From Streptomyces neyagawaensis (GTDB lineage: Bacteria; Actinomycetota; Actinomycetes; Streptomycetales; Streptomycetaceae): 64,000 nt of DNA. Below are positions 1 through 7,885 of this stretch, one piece after another; the first letter of the stretch is position 1; the number at the start of each line of letters is the position of its first letter. The stretch lies in assembly GCF_023516595.1 (NCBI RefSeq), contig NZ_JAMGBG010000029.1, forward strand, positions 1-64,000, in the 5' to 3' direction. A program made the translations under genes and the position numbers. The notes beneath the pieces were generated by a model. It did no database searches. It had not been told where the DNA came from and saw only the letters and a list, made by a program, of their open reading frames with translations.

Positions 1-1232
1 TGCGTGGCCGCGTACGCCCGCAGCCCGAGGGACCGCGCGGCGGCGACCAGCGCGGCGGGCTCGGCGCGGGCGGCCTCGCCGCCGGTGTGCAGGACGAGCC
101 CGGCCCCGGCGACGGCGCGGATCAGCTCGGCGGCGGGACGGGGCGCCGAGGCGGCCGCGGACGCCCAGTCCGTGGTGTCGTCCTTGGGCAGGGAGTTCAC
201 GATCCGGGCGAGGCCGTCGGCGAGGCTCTCCTCGGCGAGGGCGTAACGCTCCAGGCCGACCAGGACCCGCACCGGGCGCTCCGGTTCCTCCTCGTCGTCC
301 TCGGCGTCGGTGGCCGCCGCAGCGGGCGGGGCGTCGTCGAGCGCGTCCTGGAAGATCAGCGCCTCGCCCTCGGCGACGGCGCTCTGCACGGCCTCGTCCG
401 GGTCCGGCACCGCACGCTGCGCGAGCGCGGCGGTGAGGGCAGGGACCTCCAACGCGGTGTGCCCGGCGACGGCGGCCTGTTCCAGCAGCCATACCGTGAC
501 CGCCCGGCCGCGCCGCTCGTCGTCCGGGCCGCACTCCGCGCCGAGCAGCGCCCGCGCGAAACCGTCGGCCTGTTCGGGCCGGACCCCGACGACCCGCAAC
601 AACTGCCAGGGGTCCTCGCGCAGTCGGTCACCGGCGCCCTCGCCGAGCGCCTCGGCGACCTGCGGGGCCAGCGACTCCGGGGCACCGCCCTCGGCCAGCA
701 CCGCGCGCACCGCCCCGACGGTCTCGCCGGACGGAGCCGCGGCCACGGGGGCGGCCACCGGCTCCGGCCGCCGCACCGGTTCCGGCGCGGGCCGCCGAGG
801 CACGGGCTCCGGCTCCGCGAAGACGGTGGCCGAGGGCTTCTGGCCGCCCTCCACGGCCCGTACGGCCGCCAGCAGGTCGGCCGCCGTGCCGCTGAGCTTG
901 GCGCCCGCCGTGATCGGCGCCTTCTTCTCGGCCTTCCGCCGCTCGATCCGCTCCCGCTCCAGCTTCTGCGCCGCCAACTCGGCCTGGGCCTCGGACAGGT
1001 CGGACGCGCCGTCGGCGCTCTGCGCGTCGGCAGCCGCCTCCCCCGTGGCTCCCGTGGCCTCGGTGGTCTCCCCGGTCTCCCCGTCCTCCGGGGTGCTGTC
1101 GTCCGTCGCCGCGGTGGCCCCCGTACCCCGCTCGTCGGGGGTGCCCTCGGCCTCCGGGGTCCCGGCGTCGGGAGTTCCGTCGGCCCGGCCCCCCGGCTCG
1201 TCCGGCTCCGTGGTCGCGGGCTCCGTGCTCAC
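1..1232 (-). CDS. RecD-like helix-hairpin-helix DNA helicase, N-terminal part (cut by window edge)
   Basis: The reading frame runs open from GTG at 1232 to the left edge (410 codons), so only the N-terminus is visible. Residues 1-75 are acidic and low-complexity, followed by a charged helical stretch. Near residue 195 the motif REDPWQLLRVVGV resembles the helix-hairpin-helix of RecD2/TraA helicases (DPY-L--I-GIGF). The last visible part (IRAVAGAGLVLHTGG) is consistent with approach to the helicase core, but Walker motifs lie outside the window. The GTG overlaps the aldo/keto reductase stop (GTGA), with GGAG about 8 nt upstream, so the two genes are translationally coupled. A candidate damage-inducible promoter lies about 80 bp upstream, inside the reductase gene. 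Known: RecD2-type enzymes are 5'-3' DNA helicases. Inferred: a role in DNA repair. Confidence 0.72.
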   Translation of the reverse strand, partial: MSTEPATTEPDEPGGRADGTPDAGTPEAEGTPDERGTGATAATDDSTPEDGETGETTEATGATGEAAADAQSADGASDLSEAQAELAAQKLERERIERRKAEKKAPITAGAKLSGTAADLLAAVRAVEGGQKPSATVFAEPEPVPRRPAPEPVRRPEPVAAPVAAAPSGETVGAVRAVLAEGGAPESLAPQVAEALGEGAGDRLREDPWQLLRVVGVRPEQADGFARALLGAECGPDDERRGRAVTVWLLEQAAVAGHTALEVPALTAALAQRAVPDPDEAVQSAVAEGEALIFQDALDDAPPAAAATDAEDDEEEPERPVRVLVGLERYALAEESLADGLARIVNSLPKDDTTDWASAAASAPRPAAELIRAVAGAGLVLHTGGEAARAEPAALVAAARSLGLRAYAAT

Positions 1233-2224
1233 AGCGTGCTCCAGTCGTGATCGGGATAGCGGTGCACGGGCGCCGACACGTCGTCGAGCGCCCGGCAGAT
1301 CTCGTCAGGAAGACTAAGGGTCTCCACTGACAACGCCGCCGTGAGCTGGAGCGCGTTGCGCGCGCCGACGATGGGCGCGGCGACGCCCGGCCGGTCCCGG
1401 ACCCAGGCGAGGGCGACCTGGAGCGGTGTCACGGCGAGCCCGTCCGCGGCGGTCTGCACCGCGTCCACGATGCTGGTCGCCGTGTCGTCGAGGTACGGCG
1501 CGACGAACCGGGCCATGTGCTCGGAGCCGCCCCGCGAATCCGGCGGCGTGGCGTGCCGGTACTTGCCGGTCAGCACCCCGCGGCCCAGCGGGGAGGACGG
1601 GAGCAGCCCGACCCCGAGGTCCAGCGCGGCCGGCAGCACCTCGCGCTCGACGCCGCGCTGGAGCAGGGAGTACTCCATCTGCGTACTGGCCAGCCGGGTG
1701 CGTATCCCCGGTGCGGCGAGCTGCCAGGTGGCCGCCTTCGCGAGTTGCCAGCCGCAGAAGTTGGAGACCCCGGCGTAGCGGGCGCGGCCGCTGCTGACGG
1801 CCAGGTCGAGGGCGTGGAGCGTCTCCTCCAACGGGGTCTCGGGGTCGAAGGCGTGCAGGTGCCAGAGGTCGACGTGGTCGGTGCCGAGGCGGGCCAGGGA
1901 GGCGTCCAGGGCGGCGAGCAGATGACCGCGGGAGCCGTCGAAGCGGCGGTCGGGGTCGGGGACGCTGCCGGCCTTCGTGGAGATGACCAGGTCACGACGG
2001 GGAACGAGGCCGTCCATGAGCTGGCCGAGCAGATATTCGGCCTCGCCGTCGCCGTACACGTCCGCCGTGTCGACGAGGGTGCCGCCCGCCTCCCAGAACA
2101 CCTTCAACATGTCCGCGGCGTCATGCTCGTCCGTGTCGCGGCCCCACGTCAGGGTGCCGAGCCCGATCCGGGACACACGCAGGCCGGTACGGCCGAGATG
2201 CCTCTGCTCCATGGACGCCGACAT
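1229..2224 (-). CDS. Aldo/keto reductase family oxidoreductase
   Basis: A 331-residue single-domain NADPH-dependent aldo/keto reductase (TIM barrel) of the YajO/Tas-like group. From the chosen ATG the family catalytic tetrad is visible as Asp52 and Tyr57 (VDTADVYG), Lys84 (ISTKAG) and His124 (DLWHLH). The reading frame extends 26 codons further upstream, but those are Arg-rich and unlike the family; ATG 2224 puts the conserved LGRTGLRVSRIGLGT strand where it belongs. A later ATG at 2212 is possible. The stop overlaps the start of the downstream helicase gene by 4 nt. Physiological substrate is not predictable. Its 3' end holds an embedded promoter for the helicase. Confidence 0.85.
   Translation of the reverse strand: MSASMEQRHLGRTGLRVSRIGLGTLTWGRDTDEHDAADMLKVFWEAGGTLVDTADVYGDGEAEYLLGQLMDGLVPRRDLVISTKAGSVPDPDRRFDGSRGHLLAALDASLARLGTDHVDLWHLHAFDPETPLEETLHALDLAVSSGRARYAGVSNFCGWQLAKAATWQLAAPGIRTRLASTQMEYSLLQRGVEREVLPAALDLGVGLLPSSPLGRGVLTGKYRHATPPDSRGGSEHMARFVAPYLDDTATSIVDAVQTAADGLAVTPLQVALAWVRDRPGVAAPIVGARNALQLTAALSVETLSLPDEICRALDDVSAPVHRYPDHDWSTL
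1311..1333 (-). promoter_or_regulatory. Candidate PafBC-type (RecA-NDp) promoter inside the aldo/keto reductase gene
   Basis: On the minus strand TTGTCAGTG (1333-1325) is followed by exactly 8 nt and TAGTCT (1316-1311), an exact fit to the mycobacterial DNA-damage promoter TTGTCRGTG-N8-TAnnnT used with PafBC. It would start transcription near 1304, about 72 nt before the helicase GTG at 1232. The host gene codons here (TTG, TCA, then CTT AGT CTT CCT) are rare in Streptomyces, as expected if promoter sequence is kept at the expense of codon bias. Confidence 0.7.
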
Positions 2225-2356
2225 TACTGTCCGGAGTTCGCCGTGTGGGGGCCTGTGGACGACCGATTTCCCCAGCGCACCGCGCGAACGGTCCCGACGC
2301 ACCCCGCACTGGCCCCTCTGCCGCCCCTCCCCGGTAGGGTCGGCGCGACAAGGACG

Positions 2357-2370
2357 TTACCGATCGGTAA
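2357..2370. promoter_or_regulatory. Perfect 14-bp palindrome, likely repressor operator
   Basis: TTACCGATCGGTAA is a perfect palindrome 17 nt before the ATG of the F420-type oxidoreductase and about 17-30 nt downstream of a possible -10 (TAGGGT at 2335-2340). Its position near the transcription start fits a repressor site. TetR-family operators often have this form, but the cognate regulator is not evident. Confidence 0.5.
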
Positions 2371-2387
2371 GGGGAAGGCGGGTCTAT

Positions 2388-3443
2388 ATGAAGCTCGGGA
2401 TCAACCTCGGCTACTGGGGCGCCGGAATGGACGGGGACAACCTGGCCGTGGCCCAGGAGGCCGACCGCCTCGGCTACGCGGTGTGCTGGGCGGCGGAGGC
2501 GTACGGCTCGGACGCCGCCACCGTGCTCAGCTGGGTAGCCGCCAAGACCGAACGCATCGACGTCGGCTCGGCCATCTTCCAGATCCCGGCCCGCCAGCCG
2601 GCGATGACCGCCATGACCGCCGCGACCCTGGACTCGCTCTCCGGCGGCCGGTTCCGCCTCGGCCTCGGGGTCTCCGGCCCGCAGGTCTCCGAGGGCTGGT
2701 ACGGCGTCAAGTTCGACAAGCCGCTCGCCCGCACCCGCGAGTACGTCGAGATCGTCCGCAAGGCCATGACCCGCGAGCGCCTGTCCCACGACGGCGAGCA
2801 CTGGACGCTGCCGCTGCCCGGCGGCCCCGGCAAGCCGCTCAAGCTCACAGTGCACCCCACCCGCGAGCACATCCCGCTGTACATCGCGGCCATCGGTCCG
2901 AAGAACCTGGAGCAGACCGGTGAGATCGCCGACGGCGCGCTGCTGATCTTCCCGTCGGCCGCGCACCTGGAGGACACCGCCATCACGCACCTGCGCGCGG
3001 GCCGCGAGAAGGCCGGCAAGACCCTCGATGGGTTCGACGTGTGCCCGACGCTGCCGCTCGCCGTCGGCGACGACAAGGACGTCACGACGCTCGCCGACAC
3101 CTTCCGCCCGTACACCGCGCTGTACGTCGGGGGCATGGGCAGCCGCAAGCAGAACTTCTACAACCAGCTCGCCCAGCGCATGGGCTACGAGAAGGAGGCC
3201 GCCGAGATCCAGGACAAGTACCTGGCCGGCGACAAGGCCGGTGCCGCGGCCGCGATCCCGCACGAGCTGATCGACCAGACGACGCTCCTCGGCTCCGTGG
3301 AGCGCATCGCCGACCGGATGAAGGCCTACAAGGAGGCCGGCGTCACCACTCTCACGCTGGCGCCCGCGGGCTTCACGCTGGACGAGCGGATCGCCTCGCT
3401 GCGGGCCGGCACCGAGGCCCTGGAGCGGGCCGGGCTCGCATAA
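2388..3443 (+). CDS. LLM class F420-dependent oxidoreductase
   Basis: A 351-residue protein of the bacterial luciferase-like monooxygenase fold, closest in style to mycobacterial Rv3520c-type F420-dependent enzymes. It starts with MKLGINLGYWGAG, has an internal GGRFRLGLGVSGPQVSEGWYG strand-loop typical of the family (cofactor phosphate region) and a C-terminal substrate-cap segment ending LERAGLA. The frame is open upstream to 1977, but ATG 2388 follows a GGGGAAGG ribosome-binding site and begins exactly at the conserved first strand. It is divergent from the reductase gene, with a palindromic operator candidate between them, and is followed by strong hairpins. Reaction likely a hydride transfer with F420; substrate unknown, possibly an acyl or aldehyde compound. 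Confidence 0.85.
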   Translation: MKLGINLGYWGAGMDGDNLAVAQEADRLGYAVCWAAEAYGSDAATVLSWVAAKTERIDVGSAIFQIPARQPAMTAMTAATLDSLSGGRFRLGLGVSGPQVSEGWYGVKFDKPLARTREYVEIVRKAMTRERLSHDGEHWTLPLPGGPGKPLKLTVHPTREHIPLYIAAIGPKNLEQTGEIADGALLIFPSAAHLEDTAITHLRAGREKAGKTLDGFDVCPTLPLAVGDDKDVTTLADTFRPYTALYVGGMGSRKQNFYNQLAQRMGYEKEAAEIQDKYLAGDKAGAAAAIPHELIDQTTLLGSVERIADRMKAYKEAGVTTLTLAPAGFTLDERIASLRAGTEALERAGLA

Positions 3444-3450
3444 ATCGGAG

Positions 3451-3529
3451 GGGGCCGGCGCCCGCGCGCCGGCCCCGAGAAGCTCTACGGCCGTGGTGGG
3501 GGCTCGGGGGTCTTCCCCGCCACGGCCGT
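3451..3529 (+). terminator. Tandem hairpin terminator after the F420-type oxidoreductase gene
   Basis: First hairpin: 11-bp perfect GC stem (3451-3461 with 3466-3476), loop CCGC, 7 nt after the stop codon. Second hairpin: ACGGCCGTGG (3487-3496) with CCACGGCCGT (3520-3529), extendable by G-C pairs inward. No U-tract follows, as is usual in Streptomyces. Confidence 0.75.
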
Positions 3530-3680
3530 CACGGGACACAACGCGCCGGCGGCCCTCTCGGTTACGCGTCTTCGCCGCCCTGTCGTCCTTCGTTTGGCGG
3601 ATTTGTCCGACACAGCTGTTGCCCGACTCCTGGTACCCCATTTGACTCGATTTTCAGGGTCCTGCAGAGAGGTGCCTCAG

Positions 3681-4469
3681 ATGCTTTCGGCCAAGAGCCT
3701 GTTCCAGGAGATCATCGACGACGACGAGTCGTTCCGGCTGTTCTGCTCCATCGCCGCCAGCGGCGAGTCCCAGGGCGGCTGGGAGAACGCGCGCATCGCC
3801 GCGCTCGTCCCGCGGAGCGAGCGCGCGCTCGCCCCCAGGATCACCCGCCACGGCGCGGACGAGGACAAGCACGGACGGATCTTCAACGCCTTGATGAGGA
3901 GACGTGGCCTCGAACCCGTGGAGGTCCCGCCGGACACCGACTACACGATGCTGCTGGAGCGCAACGGCATCGGACTGGCCCACGAGAAACTCAAGGCCGA
4001 CCAGGCCCTCACGGAGCGGGACATCATCGTCTACCTGTCCCACAGCCGCGTCACCGAACAGCGCGCCTCCGAGCAGATGGTGCTGCTCCGCAAGCACTTC
4101 GCCGACCACCCGGAGATCGGCAAGGCCGTCCGGATGATCTCCGACGACGAGGACAACCACCTCGCGTACACCCACGAGGAACTCCTGCGGTTCGCCGCCG
4201 CCGGGCACGGCCGCCTCATCCAGCGGACCCTGCGCGAGTGCGCCCTCGCCGAGATCGCCGTCTACCGGGACGTCAGCCTCGCCGTGATGGCCCACATGGG
4301 GCGCGTCCTCGGCTGGTCGAAGGCCAAGTCCGCCGTGCTCGCGGCGGGCATTCACGCGGTGTACGCCTACGAGCGGGCCTTCGGCTGGCGCCGCATGGTC
4401 ACCCTGGAGATGCCGGAGCGCCGCGACGCCCTCGGCGGACCGGCGACCGCGGCACCCGAGTTCGCCTGA
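3681..4469 (+). CDS. Ferritin-like diiron domain protein
   Basis: A 262-residue, mostly helical protein. Two ExxH motifs typical of diiron carboxylate four-helix bundles are visible in GADEDKHGRIF and in DDEDNHLAYTHEEL, with further candidate carboxylates in GESQGGWENARIA and TEQRASEQM. It belongs to the conserved actinobacterial ferritin-like hypothetical family, not to storage ferritins or Dps. ATG 3681 is preceded by AGAGGTG at 3667; the open frame from 3594 is noncoding leader. Convergent with corA. Function unknown; an oxidase or tRNA-modification-like diiron role is possible but not shown. Confidence 0.75.
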   Translation: MLSAKSLFQEIIDDDESFRLFCSIAASGESQGGWENARIAALVPRSERALAPRITRHGADEDKHGRIFNALMRRRGLEPVEVPPDTDYTMLLERNGIGLAHEKLKADQALTERDIIVYLSHSRVTEQRASEQMVLLRKHFADHPEIGKAVRMISDDEDNHLAYTHEELLRFAAAGHGRLIQRTLRECALAEIAVYRDVSLAVMAHMGRVLGWSKAKSAVLAAGIHAVYAYERAFGWRRMVTLEMPERRDALGGPATAAPEFA

Positions 4470-4500
4470 GCCGCCGGGCACGAAACAGCCGCACGCGCGC

Positions 4501-4519
4501 GTGGAGCACCCCGCTCCAC
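4501..4519. terminator. Weak hairpin between convergent ferritin-like gene and corA
   Basis: GTGGAGC (4501-4507) pairs with GCTCCAC (4513-4519) over a 5-nt loop. It lies in the 88-bp space between two gene ends and could serve both directions. Confidence 0.4.
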
Positions 4520-4557
4520 CCGGCCTCCCCGCGCGCGGCGGCCGGAACTCACAGCCG

Positions 4558-5553
4558 TCACAGCCACCCGCGCCGCTTGAACAGCCGGTACACCAGCACC
4601 TCCAGCACGGCCGTCACCGCGATCACCGCCGGATACGACCACACCCAGCGCAGCTCGGGCATGTGCTCGAAGTTCATGCCGTAGATCCCGGCGATCATCG
4701 TGGGGATCGCCGCCATGGCCGCCCACGCGGAGATCTTCCGCATGTCGTCGTTCTGCCGGACGCTCATCTGCGCGAGATGCGCCGACAGGATGTCGGACAC
4801 CAGCCGGTCCAGGCCCTCGACGGACTCGTTCACGCGGGTGAGATGGTCGCTGACGTCACGGAAGAAGGGCCGGGCCCGCTCGTTCACGAACGGCACCGCG
4901 GAGCCGGTCGCGCCCTGGCCGGAGAGCCGGGTGAGGGGCACGGCCAGCGGGCCGGTGGCACGGCGGAACTCCAGCACCTGGCGCTTGAAGGCGTAGATCC
5001 GCGACGCCGTGTTCCGCGAGCCGCCGATGTCCGGGGAGAACACCTCCGTCTCCAGTTCCTCCAGGTCCGTCTGGAGCTCGGTCGCCACCTCCAGATAGTG
5101 GTCGACCGTGGCGTCCGTGATCGCGTACAGCACCGACGTGGGTCCCTCGTCCAGCAGCTCGGGCTCCTGCTCCAGCCGCCGTCGTACGGCGTCCAGGGGC
5201 GAGCCCTCGCCGTGGCGGACGGTCACCACGAAGGCGTCGCCGAGGAACACCATGATCTCGTGCGTGCTCACCGTGTCCCCGGCCGGCTCGTACACGACCG
5301 GCTTCAGCACCATGAACAGCGAGTCCTCGTACACCTCCAGCTTCGGCCGCTGGTGCGCCTTCAGGGCGTCCTCGACGGCCAGCGGATGCAGTGCGAACTC
5401 CTCGGTGACGAGGGCGAACTCCTTCTCCGTCGGCTCGTGCAGGCCGATCCACACGAAGCCGCCCGAGGCACGCGCGGCGGCCAGGGCGTCGGAGAGGTCC
5501 TCGGGCCCCTCGGTGCGGTGGCCGTCGCGATAGACGGCGCAGTCGACGATCAC
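4558..5553 (-). CDS. corA: CorA-family magnesium/cobalt transporter
   Basis: A 331-residue CorA channel protein. The cytoplasmic alpha/beta domain fills the first ~260 residues, including a long helix (LEVATELQTDLEELETEVF). Two transmembrane helices close the protein, the first ending in the diagnostic GMN selectivity motif (IAGIYGMNFEHMP) and the second followed by a basic tail (LFKRRGWL). GTG 5553 is chosen because GAAAGGA lies 8 nt upstream; the frame is open further upstream but without family similarity. Divergent from the phosphomutase-like gene, 55 bp apart. Confidence 0.9.
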   Translation of the reverse strand: MIVDCAVYRDGHRTEGPEDLSDALAAARASGGFVWIGLHEPTEKEFALVTEEFALHPLAVEDALKAHQRPKLEVYEDSLFMVLKPVVYEPAGDTVSTHEIMVFLGDAFVVTVRHGEGSPLDAVRRRLEQEPELLDEGPTSVLYAITDATVDHYLEVATELQTDLEELETEVFSPDIGGSRNTASRIYAFKRQVLEFRRATGPLAVPLTRLSGQGATGSAVPFVNERARPFFRDVSDHLTRVNESVEGLDRLVSDILSAHLAQMSVRQNDDMRKISAWAAMAAIPTMIAGIYGMNFEHMPELRWVWSYPAVIAVTAVLEVLVYRLFKRRGWL

Positions 5554-5608
5554 GGGGAGTTCCTTTCTCGACGGTGGAGCCACCGGAGGGGCGTCTAGGC
5601 TGGGCCGC

Positions 5609-6295
5609 ATGCCCACGTTGATCCTTGTCCGGCACGGACGGTCCACCGCCAACACCGATGGGGTGCTCGCCGGGTGGACGCCCGGTGTCGCCCTCGACGA
5701 GCGCGGCACCGCGCAGGCCGCGGCACTGCCCGGCCGTCTCGCCGGGCTGCCGATCTCCGAGGTCGTCACCAGCCCCCTCCAGCGCTGCCAGGAGACGGTG
5801 CGCCCCCTCCTGGAGGCCCGGCCCGAGCTGAGCCCGCACACCGACGACCGCATCGGCGAGGCCCACTACGGCGACTGGTCCGGCCGCAAGCTCGCCGAAC
5901 TCGCCGACGAGCCGCTGATGCAGGTCGTCCAGTCGCATCCGACGGCCGTGCAGTTCCCCGGCGGGGAGTCGATGCGGGAGATGCAGCACCGGGCGGCGGA
6001 GGCGGTACGGGAGTGGAACGCGCGCGTGGAGCGCGACCACGGAGCGGACGCCGTGTATGTGATGTGCTCCCACGGCGACATCATCAAGTCGCTCGTCGCG
6101 GACGCACTCGGACTTCATCTGGACCTCTTCCAGCGGATCTCTGTCGAACCGTGTTCCATCACCGCGATCCGTTACACACGACTGCGGCCTTTTCTCGTCC
6201 GCCTCGGCGACACCGGGGACTTCGCGTCCCTGGCGCCGCGCGAGGAACCCCCGAACGGCGACGCCGCCGTCGGGGGCGGCGCGGGAGCACCGTGA
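5609..6295 (+). CDS. MSMEG_4193-family histidine phosphatase (putative phosphomutase)
   Basis: A 228-residue histidine phosphatase. The nucleophile motif LVRHGRSTAN is at residues 6-15 (His9); the second catalytic His is in MCSHGDIIKSLVADAL near residue 155. It matches the actinobacterial TIGR03848 group, which co-occurs with DUF3090, SCO1664-family and mshC genes, exactly as here. The C-terminal 20 residues are Gly/Ala-rich and disordered. First gene of the cassette; the next gene starts 96 bp on. Substrate unknown; conserved linkage suggests a role tied to the cassette rather than glycolysis. Confidence 0.85.
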   Translation: MPTLILVRHGRSTANTDGVLAGWTPGVALDERGTAQAAALPGRLAGLPISEVVTSPLQRCQETVRPLLEARPELSPHTDDRIGEAHYGDWSGRKLAELADEPLMQVVQSHPTAVQFPGGESMREMQHRAAEAVREWNARVERDHGADAVYVMCSHGDIIKSLVADALGLHLDLFQRISVEPCSITAIRYTRLRPFLVRLGDTGDFASLAPREEPPNGDAAVGGGAGAP

Positions 6296-6391
6296 TCGTC
6301 AACCGCAGTAGGGTGAAGCGGTCGCGAAGGCGCTGAACCCGTCAGCAGCCGGAGCGACCGGTCCCGACGTCGATTCCAATGGAGACAGGAC

Positions 6392-6982
6392 GTGTCCCGT
6401 CAGGTGTTCCTCTACGACCCCCCGGACCGCTTCGTGGCCGGTACGGTCGGGCTGCCCGGGCGCCGGACCTTCTTCCTGCAAGCCTCATCGGGGCAGCGGG
6501 TCACCAGCGTGTCCCTGGAGAAGACCCAGGTCGCCGCGCTCGCCGAGCGCATGGACGAGCTGCTCGACGAGGTCGTGCGGCGCAGCGGCGGCAGTGCCCC
6601 GGTGCCCGCCGTCGCCCCCACCGAGGTCTCGGACACGGCACCGCTGGAGACCCCCATCGAGGAGGAGTTCCGCGTCGGCACCATGGCGCTGGCCTGGGAC
6701 GGTGACGAGCAGCGCATGATCGTCGAGGCCCAGGCGCTGGTCGAGCTGGACGCCGACTCCGAGGAGGACCTCGCCGAGGCAGAGGAGCGGCTCCTCCAGG
6801 ACGAGGAGAACGGCCCGCCGATGCTCCGCGTCCGCCTCACCGGCGCCCAGGCCAGGGCCTTCGCCAAGCGCGCCCTGGACGTCGTCAACGCGGGACGGCC
6901 GCCGTGCCCGCTGTGCAGTCTTCCGCTCGACCCGGAGGGACACGTATGTCCGCGCCAGAACGGATACCGCCGCGGGGAGTGA
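6392..6982 (+). CDS. DUF3090 family protein
   Basis: A 196-residue actinobacterial signature protein (TIGR03847/DUF3090). It begins MSRQVFLYDPPDRFVAGTVG and is a repeat-free alpha/beta protein with an acidic middle. The C-terminus carries a zinc-ribbon-like CPLC ... GHVC pair (residues ~170-190), probably a structural metal site. GTG 6392 follows GGAGACAGG. Its end overlaps the next gene by 37 nt, implying translational coupling. Function unknown; conserved linkage to the phosphomutase-like, kinase-like and mshC genes suggests a common process. Confidence 0.85.
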   Translation: MSRQVFLYDPPDRFVAGTVGLPGRRTFFLQASSGQRVTSVSLEKTQVAALAERMDELLDEVVRRSGGSAPVPAVAPTEVSDTAPLETPIEEEFRVGTMALAWDGDEQRMIVEAQALVELDADSEEDLAEAEERLLQDEENGPPMLRVRLTGAQARAFAKRALDVVNAGRPPCPLCSLPLDPEGHVCPRQNGYRRGE

Positions 6983-7782
6983 CCTCCGACGGGCGGACCT
7001 CGGCCGCCGTGCTGCTGGCCGAGGGCGAGCTGACCGTGCGCGGCCAGGTGCGCGAGGCGTCCAACGCGGTCCTGTACTGCTCGGTCTCGTACGAGGGACG
7101 CGAGGCCGCCTGCGTCTACAAGCCCGTCGCCGGGGAGCGCCCGCTGTGGGACTTTCCCGACGGGACGCTCGCGCAGCGCGAGGTCGCCGCGTACGAGGTG
7201 TCCGAGGCGACCGGGTGGGGGCTCGTACCGCCCACGGTGCTGCGGGACGGGCCGTACGGGGAGGGCATGTGCCAGCTGTGGATCGAGGGGGTGCCCGGAT
7301 CGGAGCTGCTCGCCCTCGTGGACGGTGAGGAGGCGGGGGAGGGCTGGAAGGCCGTCGGCTTCGCCGAGGTCGGCGACGGCGAGACCGCGCTCCTCGTGCA
7401 CGCCGACGACCGGCGGCTGCGCCGCCTCGCCGTCCTCGACGCCGTCATCAACAACGCGGACCGCAAGGGCGGCCATCTCCTGCCCGCAGCCGAGGACCGG
7501 CTCTACGGCATCGACCACGGTGTGACCTTCAACGTCGAGAACAAGCTGCGGACCCTGCTGTGGGGGTGGGCGGGGGAGCCCCTCACGGACGAGGCCGTCG
7601 ACGTGCTGAAGCGGCTGCGGGACGCGTTGGGCGACGGCGGGGAACTGGCGGCGAGGTTGTCGTCCTTGATCACGGCCGCCGAACTGGACGCGACCAGGGA
7701 GCGGGTCGCCACCCTGCTGAGGACCGGCCGCCATCCGGAACCGAGCGGGGAGTGGCCGGCGATCCCGTGGCCGCCGGTGTGA
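6946..7782 (+). CDS. SCO1664-family protein with phosphatidylinositol-kinase-like fold
   Basis: A 278-residue protein of TIGR03843 (SCO1664 family). The motifs VLDAVINNADRKGGHLL and YGIDHGVTFN resemble the catalytic loop (D..N) and metal-binding DHG region of PI3/4-kinase-like and HipA-like kinases; EAACVYKPVAGERP near residue 50 supplies a candidate ATP lysine. ATG 6946 has GGAGG at 6933 inside the upstream gene, and the start overlaps DUF3090 by 37 nt. It is followed 103 bp later by mshC. Inferred: a small-molecule or protein kinase; no experimental function that I know of. Confidence 0.82.
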   Translation: MSAPERIPPRGVTSDGRTSAAVLLAEGELTVRGQVREASNAVLYCSVSYEGREAACVYKPVAGERPLWDFPDGTLAQREVAAYEVSEATGWGLVPPTVLRDGPYGEGMCQLWIEGVPGSELLALVDGEEAGEGWKAVGFAEVGDGETALLVHADDRRLRRLAVLDAVINNADRKGGHLLPAAEDRLYGIDHGVTFNVENKLRTLLWGWAGEPLTDEAVDVLKRLRDALGDGGELAARLSSLITAAELDATRERVATLLRTGRHPEPSGEWPAIPWPPV

Positions 7783-7885
7783 GACGGCGCGGCAGGGCCG
7801 ACCGGCTGGAAGGACGGCATCGTGGACTGCCGACCCGTTGGGCGCCCCCGGCTTAACCCCGGAGGGATCGGGTTAGGCTCGTGAC

